A program made the translations under genes and the position numbers. A stretch of DNA of 64,000 nt from Akkermansia sp. (GTDB taxonomy: Bacteria > Verrucomicrobiota > Verrucomicrobiia > Verrucomicrobiales > Akkermansiaceae), in assembly GCA_030523775.1 (NCBI GenBank), contig JAUNHW010000010.1, positions 1-64,000 on the forward strand. Direction: 5' to 3'. Positions 8,891-18,126 of this stretch are shown piece after piece; positions within the stretch are counted from its first letter, which is position 1, and every line of letters starts with the position of its first letter. The notes beneath the pieces are model-generated. The model was not told where the DNA came from and made no database searches. It saw only the letters and a program-made list of their open reading frames with translations.

Positions 8891-9040
8891 TTCGCCAGCC
8901 CTTGAAGCATTTTTTCCTGTCCAAATTCAGATAAATTCAGGCCAAAATCCCCCTGTTTTTCAGAAGTGCGAGAATTTGCAAGCCCTGGGAGCGCTGAGTT
9001 TCAGGCAGTTGTAGCCCAAATTTGCAATCTCGGAGTAGCA

Positions 9041-9172
9041 TTCCGGATTTTCCGGAGTCATATTCCGGAAATACCGGAATACAACTCCGAAATATCCGTA
9101 ATATGTTTCCGGAAATACTGTATACGCATTCCGGATATTCCGGAAAATAATTCCGAAATTGCAAAAATTGTG
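9041..9172. repeat. six-unit 22-bp tandem array of TTCCGGAA-type palindromes
   Basis: Units begin at 9041, 9063, 9085, 9107, 9129 and 9151, exactly 22 bases apart. The approximate consensus is TTCCGGAAATACCGGAATAC. Each unit has two TCCGGA-like half-palindromes 9 bases apart, best kept in units 1, 2 and 5. The array ends just before the TTGACA (9174) of the downstream promoter. The 22-base period puts sites on one face of the helix, which suggests an operator or protein-nucleation array, not coding repeats. Confidence 0.85.
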
Positions 9173-9173
9173 C

Positions 9174-9202
9174 TTGACAGGCGGGCGGCACGGGTGCAGT
9201 AT
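9174..9202 (+). promoter_or_regulatory. promoter of the second DUF4143 ATPase
   Basis: TTGACA, 17 bases, CAGTAT; the -35 begins 2 bases after the last repeat unit. The ATG lies 41 bases after the -10, so the mRNA has a leader containing GAAAGGAAA. Confidence 0.65.
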
Positions 9203-9243
9203 GCGCGTGAAAGGAAACGCGCGGAACGCGCGCGAAAACGAAC

Positions 9244-10470
9244 ATGGCCAAATCCCTACTATACCAGAAACGCAGCATGGCGAGCGCAGTCAGGAGATTC
9301 AACTCGTTCTACCCGTGCGTCCTGGTTACCGGGCCGAGACAGGTGGGCAAATCCACCCTGTTGCGTGAAATCATGCCCAAGGGAATGCGCTATGTAAGCC
9401 TGGACGATGTGGAGCTGGCGGAGGAGGCCCAGACGCGGCCGCGCCAGTTCCTGGAGCGCATGGGAATGCCGTTGCTCATCGACGAGGTGCAGTATGCGCC
9501 CGCCTTGTTCCGCGCCATCAAGCAGAAGGTGGACGAGAACCGCCATCCCGGCATGTTCTGGATGACCGGTTCCCAGCGCTTCCATTTGATGAAGGGCGTG
9601 TCGGACAGTCTTGCGGGGCGTCTCGGCATTTTGGAGCTCGACAGCATGTCGCAGTGGGAGGTGGCCGGCAAGGGAATGCGCGTGGAGGCATTCAACCCGG
9701 AGGCCCCGAACATGAAGGGCGCGCCCGTGTGCGACCGCCACGAGCTTTTCAAGCGCATCCTGCGTGGCGGCTACCCGGAGCTCATCATGCGTCCGCGCAT
9801 GAGCGAGGCGGATTTCTTCCGCAGCTATCTGCTCAGCTATGTGGAGCGGGATGTGCAGGACCTCGCCCAGGTGGGTAACAAGAGCGCCTTTGCCAAGCTG
9901 ATGCGCTCCGCCGCCGCGCGCACTGGCCAGCAGCTGGTGTATTCCAACCTGGCGCGTGATGCGCAGGTGACCGACAAGACTGCCAAGGCCTGGCTTTCCA
10001 TTCTGGAGACTTCCGGCATTGTCTCGCTCGTGGAGCCGTACAATGTCAGAACCTCAAAACGCCTGGTCCGCACGCCCAAGCTGTATTTCCGGGATACGGG
10101 ATTATGCTGCTGGCTGAACAACATCCGCACCGTGGAGCAGCTGGAGGAAAGCCCATTGGCCGGCGCCATGGTGGAAACCTGGGCCTTCGCGCAATTGCTG
10201 CGCAACTACGGCAACCGCGGCCTAGATCCGGATATCTCCTACTATCGGGATGCCTCCGGCGCAGAGGTGGACTTCATCCTGCAGGAGGGCAACACCCTCT
10301 ACCCGCTGGAGGTCAAGGCCAGCGAGTACCCCCACATCAGCGACCTCAAGCACGTCAAGGCCATCCCCCCCGGCCGCTGCAAGCTGGCCCCTGGCATGGT
10401 CCTCTGCACCGCAACCAAGCCCCGGGACCTCACCCACGGCGCCACCGCCTTCCCCATCAGCGCCCTCTAG
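9244..10470 (+). CDS. AAA ATPase with DUF4143 domain
   Basis: 408 residues, paralogous in layout to the ATPase at 2857-4176. Walker A is GPRQVGKST (residues 30-38), a Walker B-like LLIDEVQ holds Asp80, and a sensor-like MTGSQRFHLM follows. The C-terminal DUF4143 region includes an EVDFIL...LEVKA signature resembling PD-(D/E)xK nuclease cores. Role unknown; members are often solitary and variably present between strains. The unusual 22-bp array upstream suggests specific regulation. Confidence 0.88.
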   Translation: MAKSLLYQKRSMASAVRRFNSFYPCVLVTGPRQVGKSTLLREIMPKGMRYVSLDDVELAEEAQTRPRQFLERMGMPLLIDEVQYAPALFRAIKQKVDENRHPGMFWMTGSQRFHLMKGVSDSLAGRLGILELDSMSQWEVAGKGMRVEAFNPEAPNMKGAPVCDRHELFKRILRGGYPELIMRPRMSEADFFRSYLLSYVERDVQDLAQVGNKSAFAKLMRSAAARTGQQLVYSNLARDAQVTDKTAKAWLSILETSGIVSLVEPYNVRTSKRLVRTPKLYFRDTGLCCWLNNIRTVEQLEESPLAGAMVETWAFAQLLRNYGNRGLDPDISYYRDASGAEVDFILQEGNTLYPLEVKASEYPHISDLKHVKAIPPGRCKLAPGMVLCTATKPRDLTHGATAFPISAL

Positions 10471-10508
10471 CCGCGCCCGTGCGGGTGGCGTGAATTGTGG
10501 GCACCAAC

Positions 10509-10589
10509 AAAAAAGCCAGAGAGGCCCTTCATCTCGACCTCACGCTCCAATTACGCCTATCAGCCGAGGATGAAGTTATCTCTCTGGAT
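10509..10589 (-). ncRNA. candidate small RNA or operon terminator hairpin
   Basis: Minus strand ATGACA (10624-10619), 17 bases, TACATT (10601-10596) predicts a start near 10589. The transcript folds with complementary blocks CCAGAGAG/CTCTCTGG and CTTCATC/GATGAAG and ends in T6 (plus-strand A6 at 10509-10514). It also lies downstream of pncC on the same strand and could be the terminator of the polA-ispF-pncC group. A weak plus-strand ORF (10497-10706, GTG start) overlaps it. Confidence 0.35.
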
Positions 10590-10679
10590 GGCTTGAATGT
10601 ACCTGACGGTGGTACGGCTGTCATCACAAAAACAATGCCGTTTGTGGTGAAGTGCAAAAAAATCCAAATGTGGCATCGC

Positions 10680-11168
10680 TCATTTCGCTTGGGCGAGGAG
10701 GGCTAGGGCGCGGGATGCGACCAGGTTTCGGAAGTCGGTGCGGGAGAGGTTGGGGTGGAAGATGGTTTCTGTGTGGGTGGGTTGGCCTTTGCGGGCGAGG
10801 GCGATGCAGACGGTACCGACCTCCGGTTCGTTGGGGGCGCCCTTGGTGGGGCCGGCGTTGCCGGAAACGGCCACTGCGAGGTCGGAGCCGGCGAGTTGGA
10901 GGGCGTTTTCCGCCATGGCCTGGACCACGGGTTCGCTCACGGCGCTGTATTGCTCCAGTACAGTATGCGGGACGTTGAGCTGGCGCTCCTTGGCCTCGTT
11001 GCAGTAGGTGACCCAGCCGTAGCGGAACACTTGCGAAGCCCCGGGTACACCGGTGAGCAGGGCGGCAATGAGCCCGCCGGTGCAGCTCTCCGCGGTGGCG
11101 GCGGTGAGCCCGGCGGCCTTCAGGTTCTGTACGGCGGCGTAGGCCGCGAGTTCAAGCCCGGCGTCCAT
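10680..11168 (-). CDS. pncC: nicotinamide-nucleotide amidohydrolase (CinA C-terminal domain)
   Basis: Deamidates nicotinamide mononucleotide to nicotinate mononucleotide in pyridine-nucleotide recycling. The 162-residue product is the stand-alone CinA C-terminal domain with the signature ATAESCTGGLIAALLT (about residues 23-38), the GNAGPTKG loop, and a typical C-terminal helix. It lacks the N-terminal COG1058 domain of full CinA. It follows ispF by 6 bases on the same strand. Confidence 0.9.
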   Translation of the reverse strand: MDAGLELAAYAAVQNLKAAGLTAATAESCTGGLIAALLTGVPGASQVFRYGWVTYCNEAKERQLNVPHTVLEQYSAVSEPVVQAMAENALQLAGSDLAVAVSGNAGPTKGAPNEPEVGTVCIALARKGQPTHTETIFHPNLSRTDFRNLVASRALALLAQAK

Positions 11169-11174
11169 GGCGAA

Positions 11175-11672
11175 TCAAAAATCATCCGGCAGGGCCAGGG
11201 ATACGGTGGCGAAGGCGGCGATGCCCTCTCCGCGGCCGATGGCGCCGAGCTTCTCGTTGGTGGTGGCCTTCACGCCCACGCGGCGGGGCGACACGCCGAG
11301 CACGGCGCCCAGTGCCCCTTTCATGTCTGCCACGTAGGGCATGATTTTGGGAGCCTCCGCAATGAGCGCGCAGTCTGCGTTCACCACGCGGCCTCCCTGG
11401 CCCTGCAGCAGCTCCACGGCCCTCTGCACGATGAGCAGGGAGCTGATGTTCTCGCACGCGGGGTCGGTGGGAGGGAACCAGTAGCCGATGTCGCGCTCTC
11501 CGATGGCGCCGAGGATGGCATCCGCGAGCGCGTGGCAGAGCACATCGGCATCGCTGTGGCCAGCGAGCCCGCGGGTGGGGTGCACCTGCACGCCGCCGAG
11601 CATGAGCGGGCGCGGTGTTTCGGAGAAGCGGTGGATGTCGTATCCGAGTCCTACAAGTGTAATCGTATTCAT
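11175..11672 (-). CDS. ispF: 2-C-methyl-D-erythritol 2,4-cyclodiphosphate synthase
   Basis: Fifth step of the MEP isoprenoid pathway, forming MEcPP with loss of CMP; a trimer with Zn at each active site. The 165-residue product has the N-terminal metal ligands in GYDIHRF (Asp12, His14), the GHSDADVLCHALADA signature, ADCALIAEAPKI, and the C-terminal KATTNEKLGAIGRGEGIAA block. The pathway links it to uppS, which consumes its products. It lies 22 bases after polA with no Shine-Dalgarno sequence and is probably co-transcribed with it. Confidence 0.97.
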   Translation of the reverse strand: MNTITLVGLGYDIHRFSETPRPLMLGGVQVHPTRGLAGHSDADVLCHALADAILGAIGERDIGYWFPPTDPACENISSLLIVQRAVELLQGQGGRVVNADCALIAEAPKIMPYVADMKGALGAVLGVSPRRVGVKATTNEKLGAIGRGEGIAAFATVSLALPDDF

Positions 11673-11694
11673 GGTTGGGTTTGGGTGAAGTTTA

Positions 11695-14469
11695 TTAATG
11701 GGCGTCCAGCCAGTTGGGAGCGGCGTTGGCCTCCACCTCCAGGGGCACGCCGTTGGGCAGGGGGAGCGCGTTGCGCATGGTGTCCTTTATCTGCTCGATG
11801 AGTTCGTGCTCGTCCTCGTGGAGGTCGATGAGCAGCTCATCGTGAATCTGCATAATCATGCGGCTCCTGCGGCCTTGCAGCAGCTGCGCCACGCGCACCA
11901 TGGCGATTTTGATCATGTCTGCGGCGGAGCCCTGGATGGGCGTGTTGATGGCGGTGCGTTCCGCGGCGCTGCGCAGGTTGGCGTTGGCGCTGCGGAGGTC
12001 CGGCAGGTTGCGGCGGCGTCCGCAAAGCGTCTCCGCGTAGCCCTTCTCCGTGGCATCGCTCACCAGCTTGTCCATGTACGCCTTCACGCCGGGGAACTGG
12101 GTGAAGTAGCTCTCTATCAGGGTTGCGGCCTCGCCGCGCGGGCAGTTGAGGCGCTGGGAGAGCCCGAATGCGGAGATGCCGTAGATGATGCCGAAGTTCA
12201 CGGTCTTGGCGGCGCGGCGCATGTCGGGTGTCACGTCCGCGCGGTCGATTCCGTAGATGCGTGCGGCGGTCTCCGCGTGGATGTCGCGACCGCTCTGGAA
12301 GGCATCAATCATGGCGGGGTCTGCGGAGAGAGCGGCCATGAGGCGCAGCTCCACCTGCGAGTAGTCTGCGGAGAGGATGGAGTGGTGCTCGTCGCGCGCC
12401 ACGAAGGCGCGGCGGATGAGCTTTCCGGCATCCGACCGCACGGGAATGTTCTGCAGGTTGGGGTTTTGGGAGGCGAGGCGCCCGGTGGCGGTGACCATCT
12501 GCAGCAGGGTGGAGTGGATGCGCCCGTCCTTCGGCGAGATGTAGCGGGGCAGGGCATCCAGGTACGTGCCCTTGAGCTTCGATAGCTCGCGGTACTCCAG
12601 GATGTCGGTCACCAGCGGGGATTTGCCCTCCAGCTTGCGCAGCGTTTCTTCGTCCGTCACGTATTGCCCGGTGCGGGTCTTCTTGGGCTTCTCCAGCAGC
12701 TTCATCTTGCCGAACAGCAGCTCGCCGAGCTGGCGCGGGGAGTTCAGGTTGATGGGCTCGCCCACGATGGCATCGATGCGTGCGCGGATTTCCTCAATCT
12801 TGCCGCCCAGCTCCGCGGATGCCTTTTCCAGCTGGGCGGGTTCCACGCGCATGCCCTCCTCCTCGATGGCGGCGAGCACGGGCGTGAGCGGGAACTCGAT
12901 GTCGCGCATGAGCGCATCCTGCCCGGCCTCCCGCAGCTTGGGCGCGAGGGCGTTTGCCAGGCGCAGCGTCACGTCGGCGTCCTCCGCGGCGTAGTCGGCC
13001 ATGGTTTCCACGGGCACGGCGGCGGTGTCCAGCTCCTTGCCGTTGGCGGGGGCGATGTCCGCCAGCTTGACGGTTCTGTAGGCCAGCAGGGCCTCCGCCA
13101 TGTCGTCCATGTTGTGGCGCAGCTCCGGGAAGAGCGCGGTGTGGGCCAGCATGGCGTCGAAGTACGGCCCGCTCGTTTCCAGCCCGGCGGTGTGCAGCAC
13201 CTGCAAATCGAACTTGAGGTTGAGCCCCACCTTTTCCGCGCCGCCCGCAAAGGCCGCGCGGAACGGCTCCAGCGCCTCCGGCGTGTCCACGGGTACATAG
13301 TACGCCTCGTGCTCGTCTATGCAGAACGACATGCCGAGGATGCGGTCCTGCAGCGGGTCCAGCCCGGTGGTTTCCGTGTCGAACGCCCAGCGCGGCGCGG
13401 CCTCCAGGCGGGCGGCCAGCTCGCGGCGCGCGGCGGCGTCCGCCACTAGGTGGTACGTGTGCGGGGTGTTGGAGATGTCGCTGAGCTGCGGCGCGGAGAA
13501 GAGGTCCATCTGCACGGGGCCGTCCGCGGCGGGAGCCTCCTCCCTCTTGGGCGCGGCGGCGGCAAAGAGCTCGCCCATGTCGGCATCCGCCTGTTGCACT
13601 CCGCCGCAGAGCTTCTTGGCGAGCTCGCGGAATTCCAGCTTGGTGAGGATATCTTTCAATGCATCGGTGTCGAACTCCTGCCTCTTGCAGTCGTCCAGCC
13701 GGATGTTGAGCGGCACATCCCTGCGGATGGTGGCCAGCTCATAGGAAAGGCGTGCGCTCTCCGCGTTTTCCTCCACCTTCTGGCGCAGCTTGCCCTTGAT
13801 GTCCTCTGTGTGTGCCAGCATGTTCTCGATGCTGCCGAACTGGGCGATAAGCTTCTTGGCGGTCACCTCTCCCACGCCGGGCACGCCGGGGATGTTGTCG
13901 GAGGCGTCGCCCATGAGCGCCAGGATGTCGATGATCTGCTTCGGCTCGCGGATGCCCCATTCCTCCAGGAAGGCGTCCATGGTCACCACCTCGAAATCGC
14001 TTCCCTTCTTGCCGGGGCGCCGGAACGTGCAGGTGGGGGAGAGCAGCTGCCCCAGATCCTTGTCCTTGGACACCATGTAGCTCTCCATGCCGCCGTCCTC
14101 GTCCGCCATCCGCGTGAGCGTGCCGATGAGGTCGTCCGCCTCGAACCCCGGCTGGCGGAGCGTGGTGATGCGCATGGCGGCCAGGATTTCCGCAATCCAG
14201 GGGATGGAATCGCGCAGCTCCTGCGGCATGGCCTGGCGGTTGGCCTTGTACTCCGGGAAACGCTCGTGGCGGAACGTGGGGCCAGAGGGGTCCAGGCACG
14301 CCACAATATGCGTGGGCTGCTCCTTCTCGATGAGGTGCACCACCGTGTTCACGAAGCCGAACATGGCGGATGTGTTCAGGCCTTTCGAGTTTCGCATCGG
14401 CGAGTTGATAAACGCGTAGAACGCCCGGTAGATGAGCGCCATGCCGTCCAGTATGCAGAACGTTCCCAT
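11695..14469 (-). CDS. polA: DNA polymerase I
   Basis: Repair and Okazaki-fragment polymerase, 924 residues. It has an N-terminal 5'-3' exonuclease/FEN domain (FEADDLIGTL, GDASDNIPGVPGVGEVTAKKL). A 3'-5' exonuclease-like domain follows with FDTETTGLDP, so the proofreading acidic residues look present. The C-terminal family A polymerase domain has motif A SADYSQVELR, motif B RRAAKTVNFGIIYG and motif C MQIHDELL. Upstream, TTACGT-N16-TAGGAT ends 9 bases before the ATG, so the leader would be very short. ispF and pncC follow closely. Confidence 0.97.
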   Translation of the reverse strand: MGTFCILDGMALIYRAFYAFINSPMRNSKGLNTSAMFGFVNTVVHLIEKEQPTHIVACLDPSGPTFRHERFPEYKANRQAMPQELRDSIPWIAEILAAMRITTLRQPGFEADDLIGTLTRMADEDGGMESYMVSKDKDLGQLLSPTCTFRRPGKKGSDFEVVTMDAFLEEWGIREPKQIIDILALMGDASDNIPGVPGVGEVTAKKLIAQFGSIENMLAHTEDIKGKLRQKVEENAESARLSYELATIRRDVPLNIRLDDCKRQEFDTDALKDILTKLEFRELAKKLCGGVQQADADMGELFAAAAPKREEAPAADGPVQMDLFSAPQLSDISNTPHTYHLVADAAARRELAARLEAAPRWAFDTETTGLDPLQDRILGMSFCIDEHEAYYVPVDTPEALEPFRAAFAGGAEKVGLNLKFDLQVLHTAGLETSGPYFDAMLAHTALFPELRHNMDDMAEALLAYRTVKLADIAPANGKELDTAAVPVETMADYAAEDADVTLRLANALAPKLREAGQDALMRDIEFPLTPVLAAIEEEGMRVEPAQLEKASAELGGKIEEIRARIDAIVGEPINLNSPRQLGELLFGKMKLLEKPKKTRTGQYVTDEETLRKLEGKSPLVTDILEYRELSKLKGTYLDALPRYISPKDGRIHSTLLQMVTATGRLASQNPNLQNIPVRSDAGKLIRRAFVARDEHHSILSADYSQVELRLMAALSADPAMIDAFQSGRDIHAETAARIYGIDRADVTPDMRRAAKTVNFGIIYGISAFGLSQRLNCPRGEAATLIESYFTQFPGVKAYMDKLVSDATEKGYAETLCGRRRNLPDLRSANANLRSAAERTAINTPIQGSAADMIKIAMVRVAQLLQGRRSRMIMQIHDELLIDLHEDEHELIEQIKDTMRNALPLPNGVPLEVEANAAPNWLDAH

Positions 14470-14558
14470 GAGAACGCCATCCTACCACACCCCCGCCAAA
14501 ACGTAAAGCTCCAACCGCGCCTTCCCGCGGCGCGCGAACGCGGGGCGTGGAATCCTGC

Positions 14559-14587
14559 TTGAAACGGCGGGCGCGGTATGGTACCAT
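14559..14587 (+). promoter_or_regulatory. promoter of the GH84 gene
   Basis: TTGAAA, 17 bases, TACCAT; predicted +1 near 14594. This places the in-frame ATG at 14586 inside the -10 box and favours the ATG at 14607. Confidence 0.6.
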
Positions 14588-14606
14588 GAGGGTGGAACGA
14601 TACAGC

Positions 14607-17471
14607 ATGCGCGCACGCACCTTCATCACCGCACTTGCCGCGCTGGCGGCGCTGCACGGTCCCGTCCTCGGGGCCGGGTGCGGCGTGTACCCCACGCCCC
14701 AGCTGGTGAAACTGGAGGAGAAGACGGTGAAGCCCGCGCGCGTGACCGTGGAGCTGCGCGGCCCGGACAGCCGCGGCGGCATGTGGGACAAGCTCTCCCC
14801 CTCCGCCCGCGGCGGGTACGGCATCAGCGTGGACAAGGATGGCACGGTGCTGGTGTGTGCCAACGATGACGACGGCGTCTTCTACGCCAAGCAAACCATC
14901 AGCCAGCTGCTGCGCGGCGTGCCCGGGGCGGATATTGCGCAGCGGGACCCGTTCCCGGAATTGGGAATCGAGGAAGTGGCGCGCCTCGGCGAGCTGCCGG
15001 TGGGCAGCATTGTGGATTGGCCGGATGTGGCGTTCCGCGGCGTGATTGAGGGGTTTTACGGCATACCGTGGAGCTTTGAGGCGCGCAAGTCGCAGTTTGA
15101 GTTCTACGGGCGCAACAAGATGAATTTCTACCTGTACGCGCCCAAGGACGACCCGCTGCACCACGGTGCGGGCTGCTATGAGCCCTACCCGCCGGAAAAG
15201 GCGGAGGAGCTGCGCCGCCTGGTGGAAGTGGCGCGCGACAACCACGTGCGTTTCGTGTGGGCCATCCACCCCTCCAACACCGTCAACTGGAACGTGAACG
15301 ACGGGCGCGACCAGATGGACGCGCTCATCCGCAAGCTGGAGTCCATGTATGAAATCGGCGTGCGGGATTTCGGCGTGTCGGTGGACGATTCATTCGGTGA
15401 GATCAGCCATGCGGAGCGCCAGGTGCAGCTCTGCAACTACATTGTGGAAAACTTCATCCGCAAGCATTCGGATGTGAACCAGAGCCTGGTGATGTGCCCC
15501 ACGGGCTACACCCGCCAGTGGGCCCGCCCGCAGGATTTGTCCACGCTGGGGCAGGGCCTGGCGCCGGAGACCAACGTGTTCTGGACCGGCAACGGCGTGG
15601 TGGGGGATATCACGCTGGAGGGCCAGCAGTGGGTGCGTGATGCGCTCAAGCGCCCCTCCTTTGTGTGGTGGAACTGGCCCTGCAACGATTTCAAGCCCTC
15701 CCGCCTCTCCATGGGCCGCACCTACGGGCTGGCGCGGGAGCCGCAGATGCGCGGCCTCTATTCCGGGTTCGCCGCCAACCCCATGGAGCGCGCGGAGGCC
15801 AGCAAGGTGGGCCTCTTCGGCGTGGCAGACTACTCATGGAACATCTGCGCCTTCCAATCAGAGGAGACCTGGAAGACCGGAATCGCGCGCCTGTACCCCG
15901 GCTGCGCGGAGGCCATGCAGCTCTTCTGCAACCACAATGCGGACCTGCTGCCCAACTGCCACAACTGGCCCAAGGAGGAATCCAAGGACGCCCGCGATAC
16001 CGTGAACCGCTTCCGCCAAGGGCTTTCAGAGGGCAACCCGGATGCCGGGGCATGCGCTGCCATGCGGGAGGAATTCCAGCGCGTGGCGGATGCAGGCGAA
16101 ACCCTGCAGGCCGCACCGGACGCCGCCGCGCTCAACAATGAGATTGCGCCCTGGCTCAAGCGCTTCACCATGACCGGCCGCGCCGGCGTGCAGCTTATTG
16201 ATGCCATGCAGGGCAGTGCAGAGGCTCGCCTGGATGCCTTCCTGGGCGCCGGCGGCCTGGTGGAGGCCATGGACGGCATCTCCCGTGATGCCTGGCAGAA
16301 CAACGCCGTGGTGCGCGTGCAGGATGTGCAGGTGGGCGCGCGCGCCCTCACCCCCGCACTCATGTCCGTGTACAACTACCTGAACGCCGGGCTGTACGCG
16401 GAGCTTTCCGGCTGCAACATCCACACCATCATCCCTGAATTCACCAACAGCTACGGAGACGCAACCGATGCCGGGAACGTGCAGGACGAGGACGGCGGCA
16501 CCTTCTGGACAAGCCCGGAGAAACAGCAGTCCGGCGACTGGATTTGCCTGGATATGGGCGTGCCCACCGTCATCCGCACCGTGAACCTGGCCATGGGCAG
16601 CGAGAACAGCCGCCTGGAGGTGGCCGCGGAGGGACAGTTCGAGATTTCGCCGGACGGCAGGCTCTGGCAGGCCCTGGGTGATGTGCAGAGCAAACCTGCC
16701 ATCAACCTGGACCTGCGGCAGAAACCCGTGACCGCGCGCATGATCCGCTACCGCGTCATCCGCCCCAACCCGCGCCGCCTCACCGTTACGGAATTCGGCG
16801 TCAACCGCCCGCTGCCCGTCACCGTGCACCAGACGCTCCAGGATTTGCCCGGCGTGGCCGCGTACAACGACAACTCGTCCGTGGGCCTGGTGCGCGCCAT
16901 GGAGGTCATCAAGTCCGTGCCCGGCAGCTATCTGGAGCTGCGCTTCCCCAGCCCCATCATCACCACCGGGCTGAACATCAACCTGGACAACTCCGGACTC
17001 GGCAAGTGGGCGCGCGTGGATTTGGTGCTGGGGGACGGCACCGTGGTGTCGCCCTCCCTCCACCAGCGCGGGCGTGATTTCTTCCTGCCCTCGGAGAAGA
17101 TGCCGCAGGCCGGGCTGGCCGCCGTGCGCCTCACCAACGTCTCGGAGAACACGGAGGAAATCAAGCTCAACACCTTCATGGTCACGTTCCCGTCCATTGA
17201 CGACGATGTGATGGTGGAGAGCATGCGCGACCGCAATTTCGCCACCGCGTACAACTGCGGGCGCAAGGCGCTCAACATTTCCCTGGATGTGCCGGAGGAC
17301 CGCCGGGAGCTGCTGGTGGTGGCAAGCGCGGAATGCACGGTGGACGGCAAGGCGTGCGATGAGCGCGACGGCCGCCAGCAAACGTTCAAGCTCAAGCGTG
17401 GCACCCGCAAGATACGCCTGCGCGCCCCCCAGCGGGAGGACACCGGCATATATGAAATCATCTTCCGTTGA
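14607..17471 (+). CDS. secreted GH84 beta-N-acetylhexosaminidase
   Basis: Hydrolyses terminal beta-GlcNAc by substrate-assisted catalysis. In a mucin degrader the likely substrates are O-glycans. The 954-residue product starts with a Sec signal peptide (MRARTFITALAALAALHG), then a GH84 N-domain. The catalytic barrel opens at FRGVIEGFYGIPWS and carries the catalytic Asp pair D260-D261 in VSVDDSFGE. The C-terminal part holds an F5/8-type-C-like carbohydrate-binding stretch (about 630-740) and further beta-rich modules. The start follows from the promoter position. pdxH starts 11 bases after the stop. Confidence 0.9.
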   Translation: MRARTFITALAALAALHGPVLGAGCGVYPTPQLVKLEEKTVKPARVTVELRGPDSRGGMWDKLSPSARGGYGISVDKDGTVLVCANDDDGVFYAKQTISQLLRGVPGADIAQRDPFPELGIEEVARLGELPVGSIVDWPDVAFRGVIEGFYGIPWSFEARKSQFEFYGRNKMNFYLYAPKDDPLHHGAGCYEPYPPEKAEELRRLVEVARDNHVRFVWAIHPSNTVNWNVNDGRDQMDALIRKLESMYEIGVRDFGVSVDDSFGEISHAERQVQLCNYIVENFIRKHSDVNQSLVMCPTGYTRQWARPQDLSTLGQGLAPETNVFWTGNGVVGDITLEGQQWVRDALKRPSFVWWNWPCNDFKPSRLSMGRTYGLAREPQMRGLYSGFAANPMERAEASKVGLFGVADYSWNICAFQSEETWKTGIARLYPGCAEAMQLFCNHNADLLPNCHNWPKEESKDARDTVNRFRQGLSEGNPDAGACAAMREEFQRVADAGETLQAAPDAAALNNEIAPWLKRFTMTGRAGVQLIDAMQGSAEARLDAFLGAGGLVEAMDGISRDAWQNNAVVRVQDVQVGARALTPALMSVYNYLNAGLYAELSGCNIHTIIPEFTNSYGDATDAGNVQDEDGGTFWTSPEKQQSGDWICLDMGVPTVIRTVNLAMGSENSRLEVAAEGQFEISPDGRLWQALGDVQSKPAINLDLRQKPVTARMIRYRVIRPNPRRLTVTEFGVNRPLPVTVHQTLQDLPGVAAYNDNSSVGLVRAMEVIKSVPGSYLELRFPSPIITTGLNINLDNSGLGKWARVDLVLGDGTVVSPSLHQRGRDFFLPSEKMPQAGLAAVRLTNVSENTEEIKLNTFMVTFPSIDDDVMVESMRDRNFATAYNCGRKALNISLDVPEDRRELLVVASAECTVDGKACDERDGRQQTFKLKRGTRKIRLRAPQREDTGIYEIIFR

Positions 17472-17482
17472 ATTATTGCACC

Positions 17483-18121
17483 ATGGACCTCTCCCTCTTC
17501 CGTGAAGAATACCTGAAGGACACGCTGCACCGCAGCGCGCTGGCGGACTCCCCGTTTGAGCAGTTCGATATCTGGTTCAAGCAGGCGCTCAAGGCGGAAA
17601 TCCCGGAGCCGAACGCCATGAGCATAGCCACCGCCACCCCGCAGGGCATGCCCTCCCTGCGCACGGTGCTGCTGAAATACTACGATGACCGCGGCTACGT
17701 GTTCTTCACCAACTACACCAGCCGCAAGGCGCAGGAGATTGCAGCCAACGCGGAGGTGTGCATGCTGCTGCCCTGGGTCACCCTGGAGCGCCAGATCATC
17801 GTCTACGGCCGTGCGGAGAAAATCAGCCGCGCGGAAACGCTGAAATACTTCCTCACCCGCCCGCGCGAATCCCAGCTCGGCGCCTGGGTCTCCCACCAGA
17901 GCCAGGTCATTTCCACCAGGAAGCTGCTCATGATGAAGCTGCAGGAGCTCAAGGACAAGTTCGCCAACGGGGATGTGCCCCTGCCGGATTTCTGGGGCGG
18001 GTTCCGCATTGTGCCCCACCACATGGAGTTCTGGCAGGGCGGCCCCGGCCGCGTGCACGACCGCTTTATGTACGCCTTGCAGGAGGATGGCTCCTGGGAT
18101 ATCACCCGGCTGCAGCCGTAG
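17483..18121 (+). CDS. pdxH: pyridoxamine 5'-phosphate oxidase
   Basis: FMN-dependent oxidation of pyridoxamine/pyridoxine 5'-phosphate to PLP. The 212-residue length is typical. Family blocks are visible: PNAMSIATATPQGMPSLRTVLLK, GYVFFTNYTSRKAQEI, the VSHQSQVIS region, and the C-terminal signature PDFWGGFRIVPHHMEFWQGGPGRVHDR split across residues 170-196. ATG at 17483 was preferred over an upstream TTG at 17468. It probably shares a transcript with the GH84 gene despite the unrelated function. Confidence 0.95.
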   Translation: MDLSLFREEYLKDTLHRSALADSPFEQFDIWFKQALKAEIPEPNAMSIATATPQGMPSLRTVLLKYYDDRGYVFFTNYTSRKAQEIAANAEVCMLLPWVTLERQIIVYGRAEKISRAETLKYFLTRPRESQLGAWVSHQSQVISTRKLLMMKLQELKDKFANGDVPLPDFWGGFRIVPHHMEFWQGGPGRVHDRFMYALQEDGSWDITRLQP

Positions 18122-18126
18122 GGAGC

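Larger units (their letters stand above)
8891..9243. other. gene-free gap holding the 22-bp array and the ATPase promoter
   Basis: 353 bases. The left part (8891-9040) is AT-richer and unstructured apart from TTTGCAA motifs near 8975 and 9021. The right part holds the tandem array and promoter listed separately. A minus-strand ORF here (8937-9302) is a by-product of the repeats. Confidence 0.7.

Noticed and set aside
9041..9172. CRISPR array
   Set aside because: Units are contiguous without spacers and 22 bases long; no cas genes in the window.
8937..9302. 121-codon minus-strand ORF across the 22-bp array
   Set aside because: The repeat period (22) is not a multiple of 3, so the apparent repeats in the protein are a by-product; no ribosome-binding site.
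10497..10706. 69-codon plus-strand ORF
   Set aside because: GTG start without a ribosome-binding site, overlaps the pncC end and a hairpin; sequence is somewhat protein-like, so it is not excluded, only unsupported.
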